A stretch of 62,014 nucleotides of DNA from Planctomycetaceae bacterium (GTDB taxonomy: Bacteria; Planctomycetota; Planctomycetia; Pirellulales; Pirellulaceae): contig PAQH01000122.1 of assembly GCA_002709225.1 (NCBI GenBank), forward strand, positions 1 to 62,014, in the 5' to 3' direction. Of the stretch, positions 36,895-46,000 are shown piece by piece. The first letter of the stretch is position 1; every line of letters starts with the position of its first letter. The notes below the pieces were generated by a model. The model made no database searches and was not told where the DNA came from. It saw only the letters and a program-made list of their open reading frames with translations. A program made the translations under genes and the position numbers.

Positions 36895-38286
36895 TCAGGG
36901 AGTGTTGGAGGCATCCGCATCGTGTGAAGACACGCTGAAACCTTTCCGGACCCATTCATTGAGGCCACCCTTGGCGGTGCGCACGTGCCGGTATCCTTTT
37001 GATTTCAGCAGCAGGGCGGCCCGTTTGGAGAACTTGCCTATATTACAGAGCGTCACGATGGCGGCGTCACGATCCTGGGGAAGTTCCTGTTCCCGCGTCG
37101 CGAGATCGTCTTCCGGGATGTTGAGTGATCCGGGGATATGTATGTCAGCAAACATTTCAGGAGAGCGAATGTCGACCACCAGTGGCGGATCTGTTTGTGC
37201 CAACTCTTCGTGCAAGTCTTTCACACGCACCGAGTCGTACGGGTTTTTGAGGTTCTCCATCATCTCCGCTAGGAGTGTGTCGCTTTTACTGGGCGCCGAC
37301 GTATCGCTTTCGTCGCTACCCGGGCCTGTGTGGGGTACAAGCTGGGGGAAGTGACGCAACACCGACGAGGCGTACTTGAAAATGTTATCGGGGAAGACCA
37401 CCACGGCAATCAGCCCCGGTTCGTCCGGTACCAGCTTGAGCGCTCCGGCCAGTGCCATGCCGCAGCTAGGTCCCGCGATAATGCACTCTTCTCGATTCAA
37501 ACGCCAACACAGGTCGTACGCTTCGCGATTGCCGATCTCAATTTCCGCGTCATATTCATCGGGCCGATAGAGTTGCGTCTGTTGCAGTTGACGACGGCTG
37601 CGGACACCCGGGATGTCGTGGCCCTCTTCCGGACAGACTCCCAGCACCTGAACGGCAGCAGCCTGCTCTTTGAGAAACCGTCCGGTACCCGTGATGGTTC
37701 CGCAGGTTCCCAGGCCGGCAATGAGGTGCGTGACGGCGCCGGCGGTCTGTTTCCAGATTTCCGGTCCGGTGGTCCGGTAGTGCGCCTGTGGATTCGCTTC
37801 ATTGACGTACTGGTCGAGGTGAACGGTGTCCGGGTCGGATTGCGCGGTGGCGCGGGCTTTGGCGATGGCCCCTTCGGGAGCTCCTGGCGCGGGGCAGAGC
37901 GAGTCGTCGAGTTCCACGACCTCAGCTCCAAAGAACCGCAGCACAGTCCGTTTCTCCAGTGGGATAGCCTGGGAAAGTGGAGTTTGCAGAGGGTAGCCCT
38001 GGGCATTGCCGATCATTGCCAGGCCTAGTCCAGTGTTACCTGACGTGGCTTCGACCAGGCGTTTGCCAGGTGCCAGGGCCTCTCGTTGTTCGGCATCGGC
38101 GATCAGGTTCGCGGCCACACGATCTTTGACCGCGCCGAACGGGTTGTACCACTCCAGCTTGGCTAGGAAGGTCGTGTGCTGGTGGGGAACCACGTGATTC
38201 AGACGCACCATTGGTGTGGGATTGTCCTCATTGGAGAGCATGCCCAGCATCGAATCGTAAATTCTCAGTGAGTGGTCGTTGTTCAT
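36895..38286 (-). CDS. cysK: cysteine synthase fused to a C-terminal rhodanese domain
   Basis: A 463-residue fusion. Residues about 8-320 are a PLP-dependent cysteine synthase/cystathionine-beta-synthase fold. The Schiff-base Lys is K54 (NPFGAVKDRVA), the phosphate- and substrate-binding loop is TSGNTG at 81-86, and GLGTCGTITGTG supports PLP. A linker of about 40 residues leads to a rhodanese domain (about 355-455) with VVDIRSPEMFADIHIPGSLN and the active-site Cys C414 in TLCNIGKFSKRAA. The enzyme probably makes cysteine from an activated serine, with sulfur supplied as sulfide or as rhodanese-bound sulfane sulfur. It is divergent from the sulfite reductase. The start is very close to a strong promoter, suggesting a leaderless message. 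Confidence 0.9.
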   Translation of the reverse strand: MNNDHSLRIYDSMLGMLSNEDNPTPMVRLNHVVPHQHTTFLAKLEWYNPFGAVKDRVAANLIADAEQREALAPGKRLVEATSGNTGLGLAMIGNAQGYPLQTPLSQAIPLEKRTVLRFFGAEVVELDDSLCPAPGAPEGAIAKARATAQSDPDTVHLDQYVNEANPQAHYRTTGPEIWKQTAGAVTHLIAGLGTCGTITGTGRFLKEQAAAVQVLGVCPEEGHDIPGVRSRRQLQQTQLYRPDEYDAEIEIGNREAYDLCWRLNREECIIAGPSCGMALAGALKLVPDEPGLIAVVVFPDNIFKYASSVLRHFPQLVPHTGPGSDESDTSAPSKSDTLLAEMMENLKNPYDSVRVKDLHEELAQTDPPLVVDIRSPEMFADIHIPGSLNIPEDDLATREQELPQDRDAAIVTLCNIGKFSKRAALLLKSKGYRHVRTAKGGLNEWVRKGFSVSSHDADASNTP

Positions 38287-38294
38287 GGAGCGCG

Positions 38295-38322
38295 AATATA
38301 TAAGTCAAGGGATATTTTTCAA
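38295..38322 (-). promoter_or_regulatory. strong promoter for the cysteine synthase-rhodanese gene
   Basis: TTGAAA at 38322-38317 and TATATT at 38300-38295 on the minus strand are separated by 16 bp, each with one mismatch to the consensus. The -10 box ends only eight bases before the ATG at 38286 and there is no ribosome-binding site, so transcription would start at or next to the start codon. Confidence 0.5.
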
Positions 38323-38418
38323 GGTGTTGGCGGGCGTCCGCTCTGTACCGTCGGGCATTCTCAAGGTGTGATTCCATGTGTACATTGTAGGGTTGTCCCT
38401 GCCGTTGGTCGCTGCGTC

Positions 38419-38466
38419 TTGCGTTCCTCACGCCTCGCGGCCTTGCGTTCCTCACGCCTCGCGGCC
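38419..38466 (+). repeat. 24-bp direct tandem repeat in the sulfite reductase leader
   Basis: Two perfect copies of TTGCGTTCCTCACGCCTCGC plus GGCC lie at 38419-38442 and 38443-38466, followed by a partial third start (TTGCG). The segment CCTCGC-GGCCTT-GCGAGG at 38456-38473 can form a 6-bp stem. It lies about 70-120 bp before the sulfite reductase start, possibly in its 5-prime leader. Confidence 0.75.
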
Positions 38467-38538
38467 TTGCGAGGAGTTCCGACAACTACGATGCAGGCGA
38501 CGTTTCCCTGTTGATTCTTCACTTTGGAGCACGTTTTG

Positions 38539-40818
38539 ATGAAGGCGAGTAACGAGGTCTGGAAGGAACGGCTTCATGGTGAAATCACACCGCAAATGGC
38601 AGAGGAAATTGCTGTGTTTGAGACGGAGATCCAACTTCGTCGCCAAGAAAAAGTGGACGAAAAGTTGTTTGCGGAAACCCGACTGCGACGTGGTGTGTAT
38701 GGGCAGCGTTATGACAACGGACAACGTAATGATGGCACCGTATCCCGCACCCTACCTTACGACTCGAAGGCCACCAAGGGGCCCAATACGGTTTGGGACG
38801 CTCCCGGGATGCAGCGGATCAAGATTCCTTACGGAGGCACCAATGCCGCCCAGTTGGAAGTGCTGGCTGAATTGGCCGAAGAGTACTCGGACGGCATTGT
38901 CCACATCACGACCCGTCAGGATTTTCAACTCCACTTCGTACACGTCGAAAATACACCCACGTTAATGCGGCGTTTGGCGGCTGTCGGAATCACGACCCGG
39001 GAGGCGTGTGGCAATTCGGTACGCAATGTCACCGGTTGTCCTTACATGGGAGTTTGCCCGGACGAGGCGTTTGACGTGACACCCTATGCCCATGCGTTGA
39101 CCCAGTTCATGCTGGGGCATCCCGACGCGCAGAATTTTGGTCGCAAGTTCAAGCCGACTTTTAGTGGTTGCGTCGACCACGCGTGCGGTCTGACCGGAAT
39201 GCATGATCTGGGTTTGACCGCGGCTGTCAGGGTTGTTGACGGAGAGGAGCGACGCGGCTTTCAAATGGTAGTCGGAGGTGGGCTGGGGGCAGTTCCACGC
39301 CAGGCTAAGGTGTTCGACGAATTCCTGCCACCGGAGGAGATCCTGCCGGTCGCACAGGCCATGGCTCGTGTGTTTGGAAGGCACGGGGAGAAGAAGACAC
39401 GCAGTCGCGCTCGCCTCAAGTTCTTGATCGAGAAATGGGGGATGGACAAGTTCAAGGAGGAGGTACTCGCGGAGCGTGCAAAGCTGCCGCACGATCCACG
39501 CTGGACGGATTACCTTGAGCAGATTGAAGAGAATACAGAGGGACCACTCAACCCGTCCGGCGACGCTCCAGCGGTGGAACCGGGAAGTGCGCTTGACCGC
39601 TGGATGCGCAGCAATTTGCGAAGTCAGCGGCAGGATGGATACATGGTAGCGACGGTGGCCTTGCCGTTGGGGGATATCACGGCCGCGCAGTTGCGGGCAT
39701 TGGCTGACATCGTCCGCCGTTTCACGAAGGATACGATCCGAACCACAGTGGAACAGAATTTTGTACTGCGCTGGATCAGCCAGGCTGATGTGCCGGAGTT
39801 GTACGAGGCACTAGACACGGTGGGGCTGGCTGAGCCTGGAGTCAGTAACGTATTCGATATTGTGGCCTGTCCGGGAACCGACACGTGCAAACTGGGGATT
39901 TCCTCATCCCGTGGTTTGGCGGCCGAATTGCGGCAGCAATTGGTTGCCCGAAGTGCGGAGTTGGAGCAGGCGATCGAAGATTTACACATCAAGATCAGCG
40001 GTTGTTTTAACAGTTGTGGTCAACATCATGTTGCCGACATCGGGTTTTATGGTGTGAGCCGAACGATCGGTGGCTTCAAAGTGCCACACTTTCAGGTGGT
40101 CCTGGGCGGGCAATGGGAGGAAAATGCGGGCTCGTATGGGTTGCCAATTGTGGCGGTGCCCTCTAAACGGGTGCCCCAGGCGCTCGACTTGATTGCCGCG
40201 TATTACATGGAGAACCGTACCGGTGATGAACGTTTTCCCGCATTCGTGGTACGGATGGGGAAGGCTGCGATTCGCCAATTGCTGGATGACGTCACGAAGG
40301 ATCCGCCAGAGCACGAGGCTGAACCCGAGTTCTATTCCGATTGGGGTGATCCTCGGCAGTACAGCCTGGGTGATATTGGTAAAGGTGAGTGCGCTGGAGA
40401 AGTGGTGACGCAATTTGAGTTTGAGATTGGCGCGGCAGAACGCACCGTCTTCGAAGCGCAAGTGCAGCTTGAGAATGGACAGCATCAGCAGGCCGGTGCG
40501 GGGGCGTACCGGGCGATGGTGAAAGCAGCCAAGGCGTTGGTGCAATTGCAGTATGACGATGTCACCGAAAGTGATGTCGACGAGATCGTGGACGAGTTTA
40601 AAGAGCGCTATTATGACAACGAGGCAATTTTTGACCCCTTTGCGGGGCCGAAGTTCGCGGACTATTTTCTGGCCGCGCACACCCAGGGCGAGAGTCAACA
40701 CACTCACGATTCTGCGCACACATTGATCGAGGAAGCTCACCTGTTTCTGGAAGCGGTTCACAGTTGCTATAACCGGATACGCAGCGAGGGCCTCAGCGCT
40801 TTGGGAGCGAGTTCGTGA
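38539..40818 (+). CDS. sir: ferredoxin/NADPH-type sulfite (nitrite) reductase, siroheme subunit
   Basis: A 759-residue siroheme/4Fe-4S reductase. The start is the ATG at 38539 (MKASNEVWKERLHGE) after GGAG. Two ferredoxin-like half-domains frame two siroheme-fold repeats. The 4Fe-4S/siroheme Cys residues are C444 and C450 (CPGTDTC), then C489 and C493 (SGCFNSCGQHH). The first repeat has TGCPYMG and FKPTFSGC, with an extra Cys/His set (CVDHACG) that may reflect the ancestral second site. The C-terminal 150 residues form a helical extension (TPCE-free, ending EAVHSCYNRIRSEG) absent from many homologues. Its stop overlaps the start of the next gene. It probably reduces sulfite for cysteine made by the divergent gene, though nitrite reduction cannot be excluded. 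Confidence 0.9.
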   Translation: MKASNEVWKERLHGEITPQMAEEIAVFETEIQLRRQEKVDEKLFAETRLRRGVYGQRYDNGQRNDGTVSRTLPYDSKATKGPNTVWDAPGMQRIKIPYGGTNAAQLEVLAELAEEYSDGIVHITTRQDFQLHFVHVENTPTLMRRLAAVGITTREACGNSVRNVTGCPYMGVCPDEAFDVTPYAHALTQFMLGHPDAQNFGRKFKPTFSGCVDHACGLTGMHDLGLTAAVRVVDGEERRGFQMVVGGGLGAVPRQAKVFDEFLPPEEILPVAQAMARVFGRHGEKKTRSRARLKFLIEKWGMDKFKEEVLAERAKLPHDPRWTDYLEQIEENTEGPLNPSGDAPAVEPGSALDRWMRSNLRSQRQDGYMVATVALPLGDITAAQLRALADIVRRFTKDTIRTTVEQNFVLRWISQADVPELYEALDTVGLAEPGVSNVFDIVACPGTDTCKLGISSSRGLAAELRQQLVARSAELEQAIEDLHIKISGCFNSCGQHHVADIGFYGVSRTIGGFKVPHFQVVLGGQWEENAGSYGLPIVAVPSKRVPQALDLIAAYYMENRTGDERFPAFVVRMGKAAIRQLLDDVTKDPPEHEAEPEFYSDWGDPRQYSLGDIGKGECAGEVVTQFEFEIGAAERTVFEAQVQLENGQHQQAGAGAYRAMVKAAKALVQLQYDDVTESDVDEIVDEFKERYYDNEAIFDPFAGPKFADYFLAAHTQGESQHTHDSAHTLIEEAHLFLEAVHSCYNRIRSEGLSALGASS

Positions 40819-41375
40819 ATTTGCAACATGTCAACGTCAAGTTTTTTGTGGACGGCGAGATGCCTGTCGATTTGGAACAGGTCATCAACGCGTTTCATCG
40901 TTGGGTAGCGAACCAGTCGATGGATGAATTGTTGATCGATGTGGCGGATTATCGTCATGTACCGCGCACACCCAGCGTGGTACTGGTTGGTCACGAGGCC
41001 GATTATGCGATCGATTATTCGCAGCAACGTGTGGGGCTTGTTTATAACGACAAGCTGGCGCGCGAAGGGGAGAGTGTGGACCGCTTCCGTCATGCATACC
41101 GCTCCGCGGTCAACGCGTGCCTCAAGTTAGAGGCGGAATTCTCAGATCTCCATTTCAGTCGCAGAGAATTCGCTTGGTCTATCAACGATCGGGGCCTGGC
41201 GCCGAACTCGGAGGAGACATTTGTGTCCTGCGAAGCGTTGATGCCCGTGATCCTCAAGGACGTCCTCCAAACTGACGCCTACACACTGGTTTACGATCGG
41301 GACCCGCGACATTTGTTTGGCGCCACGGTACAAACCGAGACGCCGCTTGACCTGGGGACGGTCGCCAAGGCGTAA
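40815..41375 (+). CDS. conserved hypothetical partner of the sulfite reductase
   Basis: A 186-residue soluble protein without signal peptide. It starts at the GTG at 40815, which overlaps the sulfite reductase stop as GTGA, so translation is coupled. The sequence is alpha/beta with SRREFAWSINDRG and QTDAYTLVYDRDPRHLFG near the end. A Cys in ACLKLEAE and one in SCEALMP are the only cysteines, so it is not an iron-sulfur protein. I do not recognise the family. The tight coupling suggests an assembly, electron-supply or regulatory partner of the reductase. Confidence 0.75.
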   Translation: MNLQHVNVKFFVDGEMPVDLEQVINAFHRWVANQSMDELLIDVADYRHVPRTPSVVLVGHEADYAIDYSQQRVGLVYNDKLAREGESVDRFRHAYRSAVNACLKLEAEFSDLHFSRREFAWSINDRGLAPNSEETFVSCEALMPVILKDVLQTDAYTLVYDRDPRHLFGATVQTETPLDLGTVAKA

Positions 41376-41584
41376 CGTGTTGCTGTGGTCATGGTGGGGT
41401 GGTGTGTGGAAAGGCGGCGCTATCCAGTACGCGGCGCGGTAGTGGGAGTTGTGGCGGTATCGGCTAGCGGAGTGAGTTGCGGCTGCACGCCGCCCCGACT
41501 ACGGTGAAGGACGCGGCGTATCGGTCGCTCAGTTGACGGAGTGTGTCAGATCCGTTGCCTCAGGGCGTAAAGGGAGATAGCACA

Positions 41585-42208
41585 GTGGTGGGAAAACAAA
41601 TTTCAAGCTGCGTCTTCTGGTTGTGCGTATTGATGGTGATGGCAGCACGCGCCGACGGGCAATTGTTTGGTGAGCGGCGATTGGGACAGACGCTGCAGCG
41701 CCGCGCTGGGCGCGCCGCGTCACCGGGGTCGGCTACCGGGAATGCCCGGTTTTTGCGAGGCAGCCGTTCGCGTGGCGATTTTGTCGGCAACAGGGGTAGG
41801 AACGATGCCGTCACGGCGCCAACGCGGAATAACCGTCAGAGTACCAGGCCCCCGCAGCCGAGAGCCAGGCGGAATCTCAACCCGGTACTTCCCAAGCAGC
41901 CACGCAAGGCCCTCTACTACCCGAAGTTGTCAGTGGCATTTGCAGTTAGTTCACCGACTGCGGCGGCGCGGGGCGAGGAATTGGCGAGGCGTTTGACTCG
42001 CCTGTTTCCCGCAGTGAGCGAAAGCCAGTTCGAGGTGTTGGTGGCAGGGCGGCAGGCCACGCTGCGGGGTGCGGTTGCCTCCGCACGCCAGCGGGAGTTG
42101 GCGGAGATCGTAGCCCGCTTTTCCCCTGGAATCTTCGAAATCCAGAACGAGTTGACGATTCGGCCGCCGGCCGCGGTACCACCGCCGGTTCCGAAACCGC
42201 CGGAGTAA
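41585..42208 (+). CDS. exported BON-like hypothetical protein
   Basis: A 207-residue protein with a signal peptide (CVFWLCVLMVMAARADGQ). A basic, Arg/Gly/Asn/Pro-rich linker (residues about 35-115) leads to a small BON-like domain (AFAVSSPTAAARGEELARRL, FEVLVAGRQATLRGAVASARQRELAEIVARF, EIQNELTIR). The start is GTG at 41585 or 41588, after GGGAG. BON domains bind phospholipid or envelope surfaces. The end PVPKPPE is proline-rich. Its 3-prime end overlaps the oppositely oriented lipoprotein gene by 263 bp, so at least one of the two stop assignments needs care. Confidence 0.7.
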   Translation: MVGKQISSCVFWLCVLMVMAARADGQLFGERRLGQTLQRRAGRAASPGSATGNARFLRGSRSRGDFVGNRGRNDAVTAPTRNNRQSTRPPQPRARRNLNPVLPKQPRKALYYPKLSVAFAVSSPTAAARGEELARRLTRLFPAVSESQFEVLVAGRQATLRGAVASARQRELAEIVARFSPGIFEIQNELTIRPPAAVPPPVPKPPE

Positions 42209-43040
42209 CCGTCTTGCTGGTTGTGCCTGGAGTAGGCGGGCGGAGCGTGGAGGGGGCAGCGGCGCGGTCTGGTTGTCGAGCTCGTGGTGAAAGACGGCGA
42301 GCAAAATCCGGCGGCAGATCAATGGCATGGACTCGCATCTCGGTTTGCTGCGGATTGTCGTCAACTTCCCGGTAGCCAGCGGGCGCGACACTGGGCTGGC
42401 GAATTGTTGATAAAGATCCATTCTCGGTGGCGCTAATGGCAGGTTTGGCGCCGGGGAGCAACTTGGTTACGCCTTCGGAAAAGACGATGCCTCCGTCACG
42501 CCCTTCAAACCGCGCCATCAGGTGGATTTGACGCGTCGATCCTTCCGTGGCACCCCACGGTATCCAGATATTGTAGGAATGGCCAAGCTTGCATTTGGCG
42601 TAGTGGCCGGGCAGCTGATCGACGGTAAAGACAAACTTTTTTTCCGGGTGTTGAATGACGTTCTCCGGTTCGCCGCCGAATGCTAGCACGGTCAACGCGC
42701 CGTCGACCTGAACTGGTTCCGGACGGTCTTTGAGATAAAAGAAGACGCGCCCACCAAAACCACGTACGGCAGGCAAACCAGGCTGATGGAGTGTGGTGTC
42801 GGACCAGATTACGAGGATTCGATCGGGCAACAGGAGGGTATCTGCGTCGTTTTTCGACCAGGGCCACTGCGGTTGTAAGGAAACGGTTGAGCAGCCAGCG
42901 GTGACGTACAGCACACCGCTGCACAAGAATACGAACCAAGACACCCGACGCGTTGCGCACAGACCGGCCGCAAAGAGCGTGGCGGCGAAACCGTGTAGGG
43001 TGGTCAGACAAGGTAAACGGAGAAATCGCTTGCGATCCAT
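41946..43040 (-). CDS. lipoprotein at the end of the secretion operon
   Basis: A 364-residue protein. After an unusually long basic/hydrophobic leader, a lipobox TAGC at residues 47-50 predicts a lipidated Cys at 50. The first half of the mature protein looks like a beta-sandwich (FGGRVFFYLKDRPEPVQVDG, GHSYNIWIPWGATEG, GRDGGIVFSEG). The second half is Pro/Arg/Ser-rich and low-complexity. It lies 57 bp downstream of gspD and may be a pilotin or outer-membrane accessory of the secretin. The last about 88 codons overlap the BON-like gene on the other strand and could be only a reverse-strand artefact. A frameshift near 42200 cannot be excluded. Confidence 0.6.
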   Translation of the reverse strand: MDRKRFLRLPCLTTLHGFAATLFAAGLCATRRVSWFVFLCSGVLYVTAGCSTVSLQPQWPWSKNDADTLLLPDRILVIWSDTTLHQPGLPAVRGFGGRVFFYLKDRPEPVQVDGALTVLAFGGEPENVIQHPEKKFVFTVDQLPGHYAKCKLGHSYNIWIPWGATEGSTRQIHLMARFEGRDGGIVFSEGVTKLLPGAKPAISATENGSLSTIRQPSVAPAGYREVDDNPQQTEMRVHAIDLPPDFARRLSPRARQPDRAAAPSTLRPPTPGTTSKTVTPAVSEPAVVPRPAAESSTRSGFRRFQGKSGLRSPPTPAGVRRQPHPAAWPAALPPTPRTGFRSLRETGESNASPIPRPAPPQSVN

Positions 43041-43097
43041 GCAGAATTTCAGCTTCTATCAGTGGAAATATATGGTGGTGAGATTCTCAGCAATTTG

Positions 43098-46000
43098 CTA
43101 GGGAGTATTTTGGCGACTTGCTGCCTGGTCGAGCGGACCTTGAACAGTACGCGTAGTCGGGGCCGGAGTGTCGCCGGGTCTCGTCGGCAGCGGTAACCGC
43201 AAGACACCGGGATCGGAGCGGGGTAGCGTGTCTGCGTAACGCGCCGGCTGCACGCCTCTGGCAGGTGGGTACTGCGCGTTTTCTGGCATAGGTTCCAGTG
43301 GCCTTGGTGTTACCGGAACGGGTTCTTCTTCGGCAGGAGCCGCCACAGGCCGGCCACGCGGGTCAAAATCAGGGTAGATCACTTCGGTCCCCTCTTCGGA
43401 GATTGTCGTCTCTTGGAAGTGCAGACCAATATCTCCATGCAGATCATAGACATCCGCCGCGCACCAGCTCATGCGAGCCATTTCTGTCTGTTTGATCTGC
43501 TCACCTTCCTCTGGAGTGCGGATGACTTTCGGAGTGAGGATGATCAACAGTTCGGCCCGCTGCTCTCCTTGACTGTCAAAGCGGAAAAGATGACGCAACA
43601 GCGGCAAATCACCAAGTAAAGGTACCCGCCGCGTAATTTCCTGTCGTCGTTTGGTAATCAGGCCACCCAGCACAATGGTTTCACCACTGGCGGCGCTCAC
43701 CGTTGCTTGGGCGGTCGTGGTGTCAATGCGAGGCGCGCGGATCACAGTCCCGTCGACGGATACCGATACGGGGACGCCCTCCTGTTCAGGTCCCAACGCG
43801 GACTTTTCAGCGTCGATTTCCATGACCACCATGCCATCAGGGCTAATGCGCGGAGTGACGCCGATGATGAGGCCGACGTTCTCCAAGGCGACCGTGTTGG
43901 ATTGGCCATTTTGATTCACTGTCGAACCCATGATGCGTGGAACACGTTGCCCCACTTGAATAAAAGCCGATTGATTGTCGAGAGTGCGGATTTGCGGCCG
44001 ACTGAGAACGTCCAATCGGCGTGATTCCTGCAGCGCTCGTAGCAGAATATTGATGTTGCGACTACTGGCGGCGAAGACCAGGCCGCCAAACCCGAGTTCG
44101 GCGTTGGTACGCCCAATGGTGAAATTGGAGAAACCTTGAGTCCCGAGTTGGCGTGAACCATTCAGCGACAGGCTACCGCCGCTGTTTCCCAGTGGTAATG
44201 GGCTGGCAAAGTTAAAGCCCGGTGTGTTGGTGGCGGATTGAATGGTGTCTCCCGTAACTGTCGTGACTGCGCCACCGGCGGACTGGGTATTGGTGGTCTG
44301 CGTGGTGGTGACCAGTTCACCGAGCAGGCTGCGATCAAATAGCACTGAGTCCTGCAGGCCGAGCTCGACACCAAATTCATCACTTGTCCCCAGCGTGACT
44401 TCCGCGATCAACACCTGGATCATTACTTGGGGGGCCGGCTCGTCGAGCTTTTCAATCAGTTCCTTAACGATAGGGAAGAACCGCGGCGTGGCGCTGAGAA
44501 TCAGTTTGTTACTGACCGGTTCGGGGACCACCACGACTTCGCGCTCGATGAGCTGTGCGATGTTTTCAGCGCCGGGTGCGGCCTGTTGGAGCAATTGCTG
44601 GCTACGCAAAAATTCCCCGATCGCAGCGGCCACGTCGACGGCAGGCGCGTTCTTGAGTTGGTAGACCTCACTTTTGCGGCTGGAAGCCTCCTTTTCATCG
44701 AGCCGCAGCAGCAACGCCTCGACAATCTTCAAGTCGCCCTCGGATCCCGTGGCGAGGATGCTGTTGCTGCGGGCATCCACGGAAAACCGTAGCGGGACAA
44801 GCGATGGTTCATCTGGCGCACTGGATAACTGTGTTGAGAACGTTGTTCCCGATTGAGTCGGGAGCAGGGATCTGAGGGTTTGCACCAGGCTGGCGGCATC
44901 ACCATTGGCAACCCGGAACACTTTGAGTTGTGCCCGCGCGACCGGAGTGTCAAGTTGCTCGATCAGAGCGGCGATGAGGTCCATGCTTTCCAGGGGGGCC
45001 GATACGATCAAGGTATTGTTGCGCACGTTGGGAGTGATCTCCACCTGGTTCAACATACCTGAACGTACAAGGCGTTCCCCATTGGGACTGGTGGTCAAAA
45101 GTTCCAACACCGCGTTGCGCGATGAGGAACTGGCGCCGGTGGCGGCCTGCAATGCGTCGTCTAGCGTACTTGCCAGATCCGCCGCCAACGCATGTTCGAC
45201 CGTGAAAATGCGTGCACGGTTGACCGCGGCACCCTGCGCGTGGTCGATTTGAGTGACCAGTCGGCTCACTTCTTGCATGTCGCGGGGCGCGGCGTAAACG
45301 ATGATGGCGTTGGTGCGGGGGTCGGCAATGACTTGAACCTGTGGCGCCAATCCACCGCGGGCGGTGAAGAAACTTGTAATCATTTGCTGGGCGTTGGCGG
45401 CCGACGCGTGCTGCAAACGAAATACGGAAAACTGCGATTCGGCTGGAACGGGGCGATCAAGTTTTCCAATTAGTTCCAGCATGGCCTGTACTGCGTCACC
45501 CCAGCCGATGACGAGTAAGGCGTTTGGCTTGACTAGGGGAGTTACTTCGACACGGCCCTGACGTGTTGAGACTAGGTCGTTATCGACGGTGCCAATCACG
45601 CTGGCCATGGCGGAACTCTGCGTGTGACGAAGTTGGTAGACAGTGATCTCCGGTTGCGTTTCAGCACTGATACGGTCTAGCGCGCGGATCATCCTCGCCA
45701 GATCCTGGACGTCCTGCTCGCGCCCACGGAGTATCAGCACATCGAGGTCGTCGAGCGCTTCGACCTCGACGTTCTCCAACTCGGGGAGTGGTTCGGTCGC
45801 CTCGTCCTCGTCCGAGTCGGGTGGGGTGTCTGCAGTGGGCGGCTGCGTTTGTCCCGCCTGTTGTGGTTCAGGTGCGAAAGCATCGGGCGCCAGATACGCG
45901 GCGGGAGTGATCGTGAGAATTGGCCCAGAGACAGTAGGGGGACGACGGTCGATCGTTGAACCATCGTTGGCGGCAGGTTCGGGAGGTGCGCCACGGTAGG

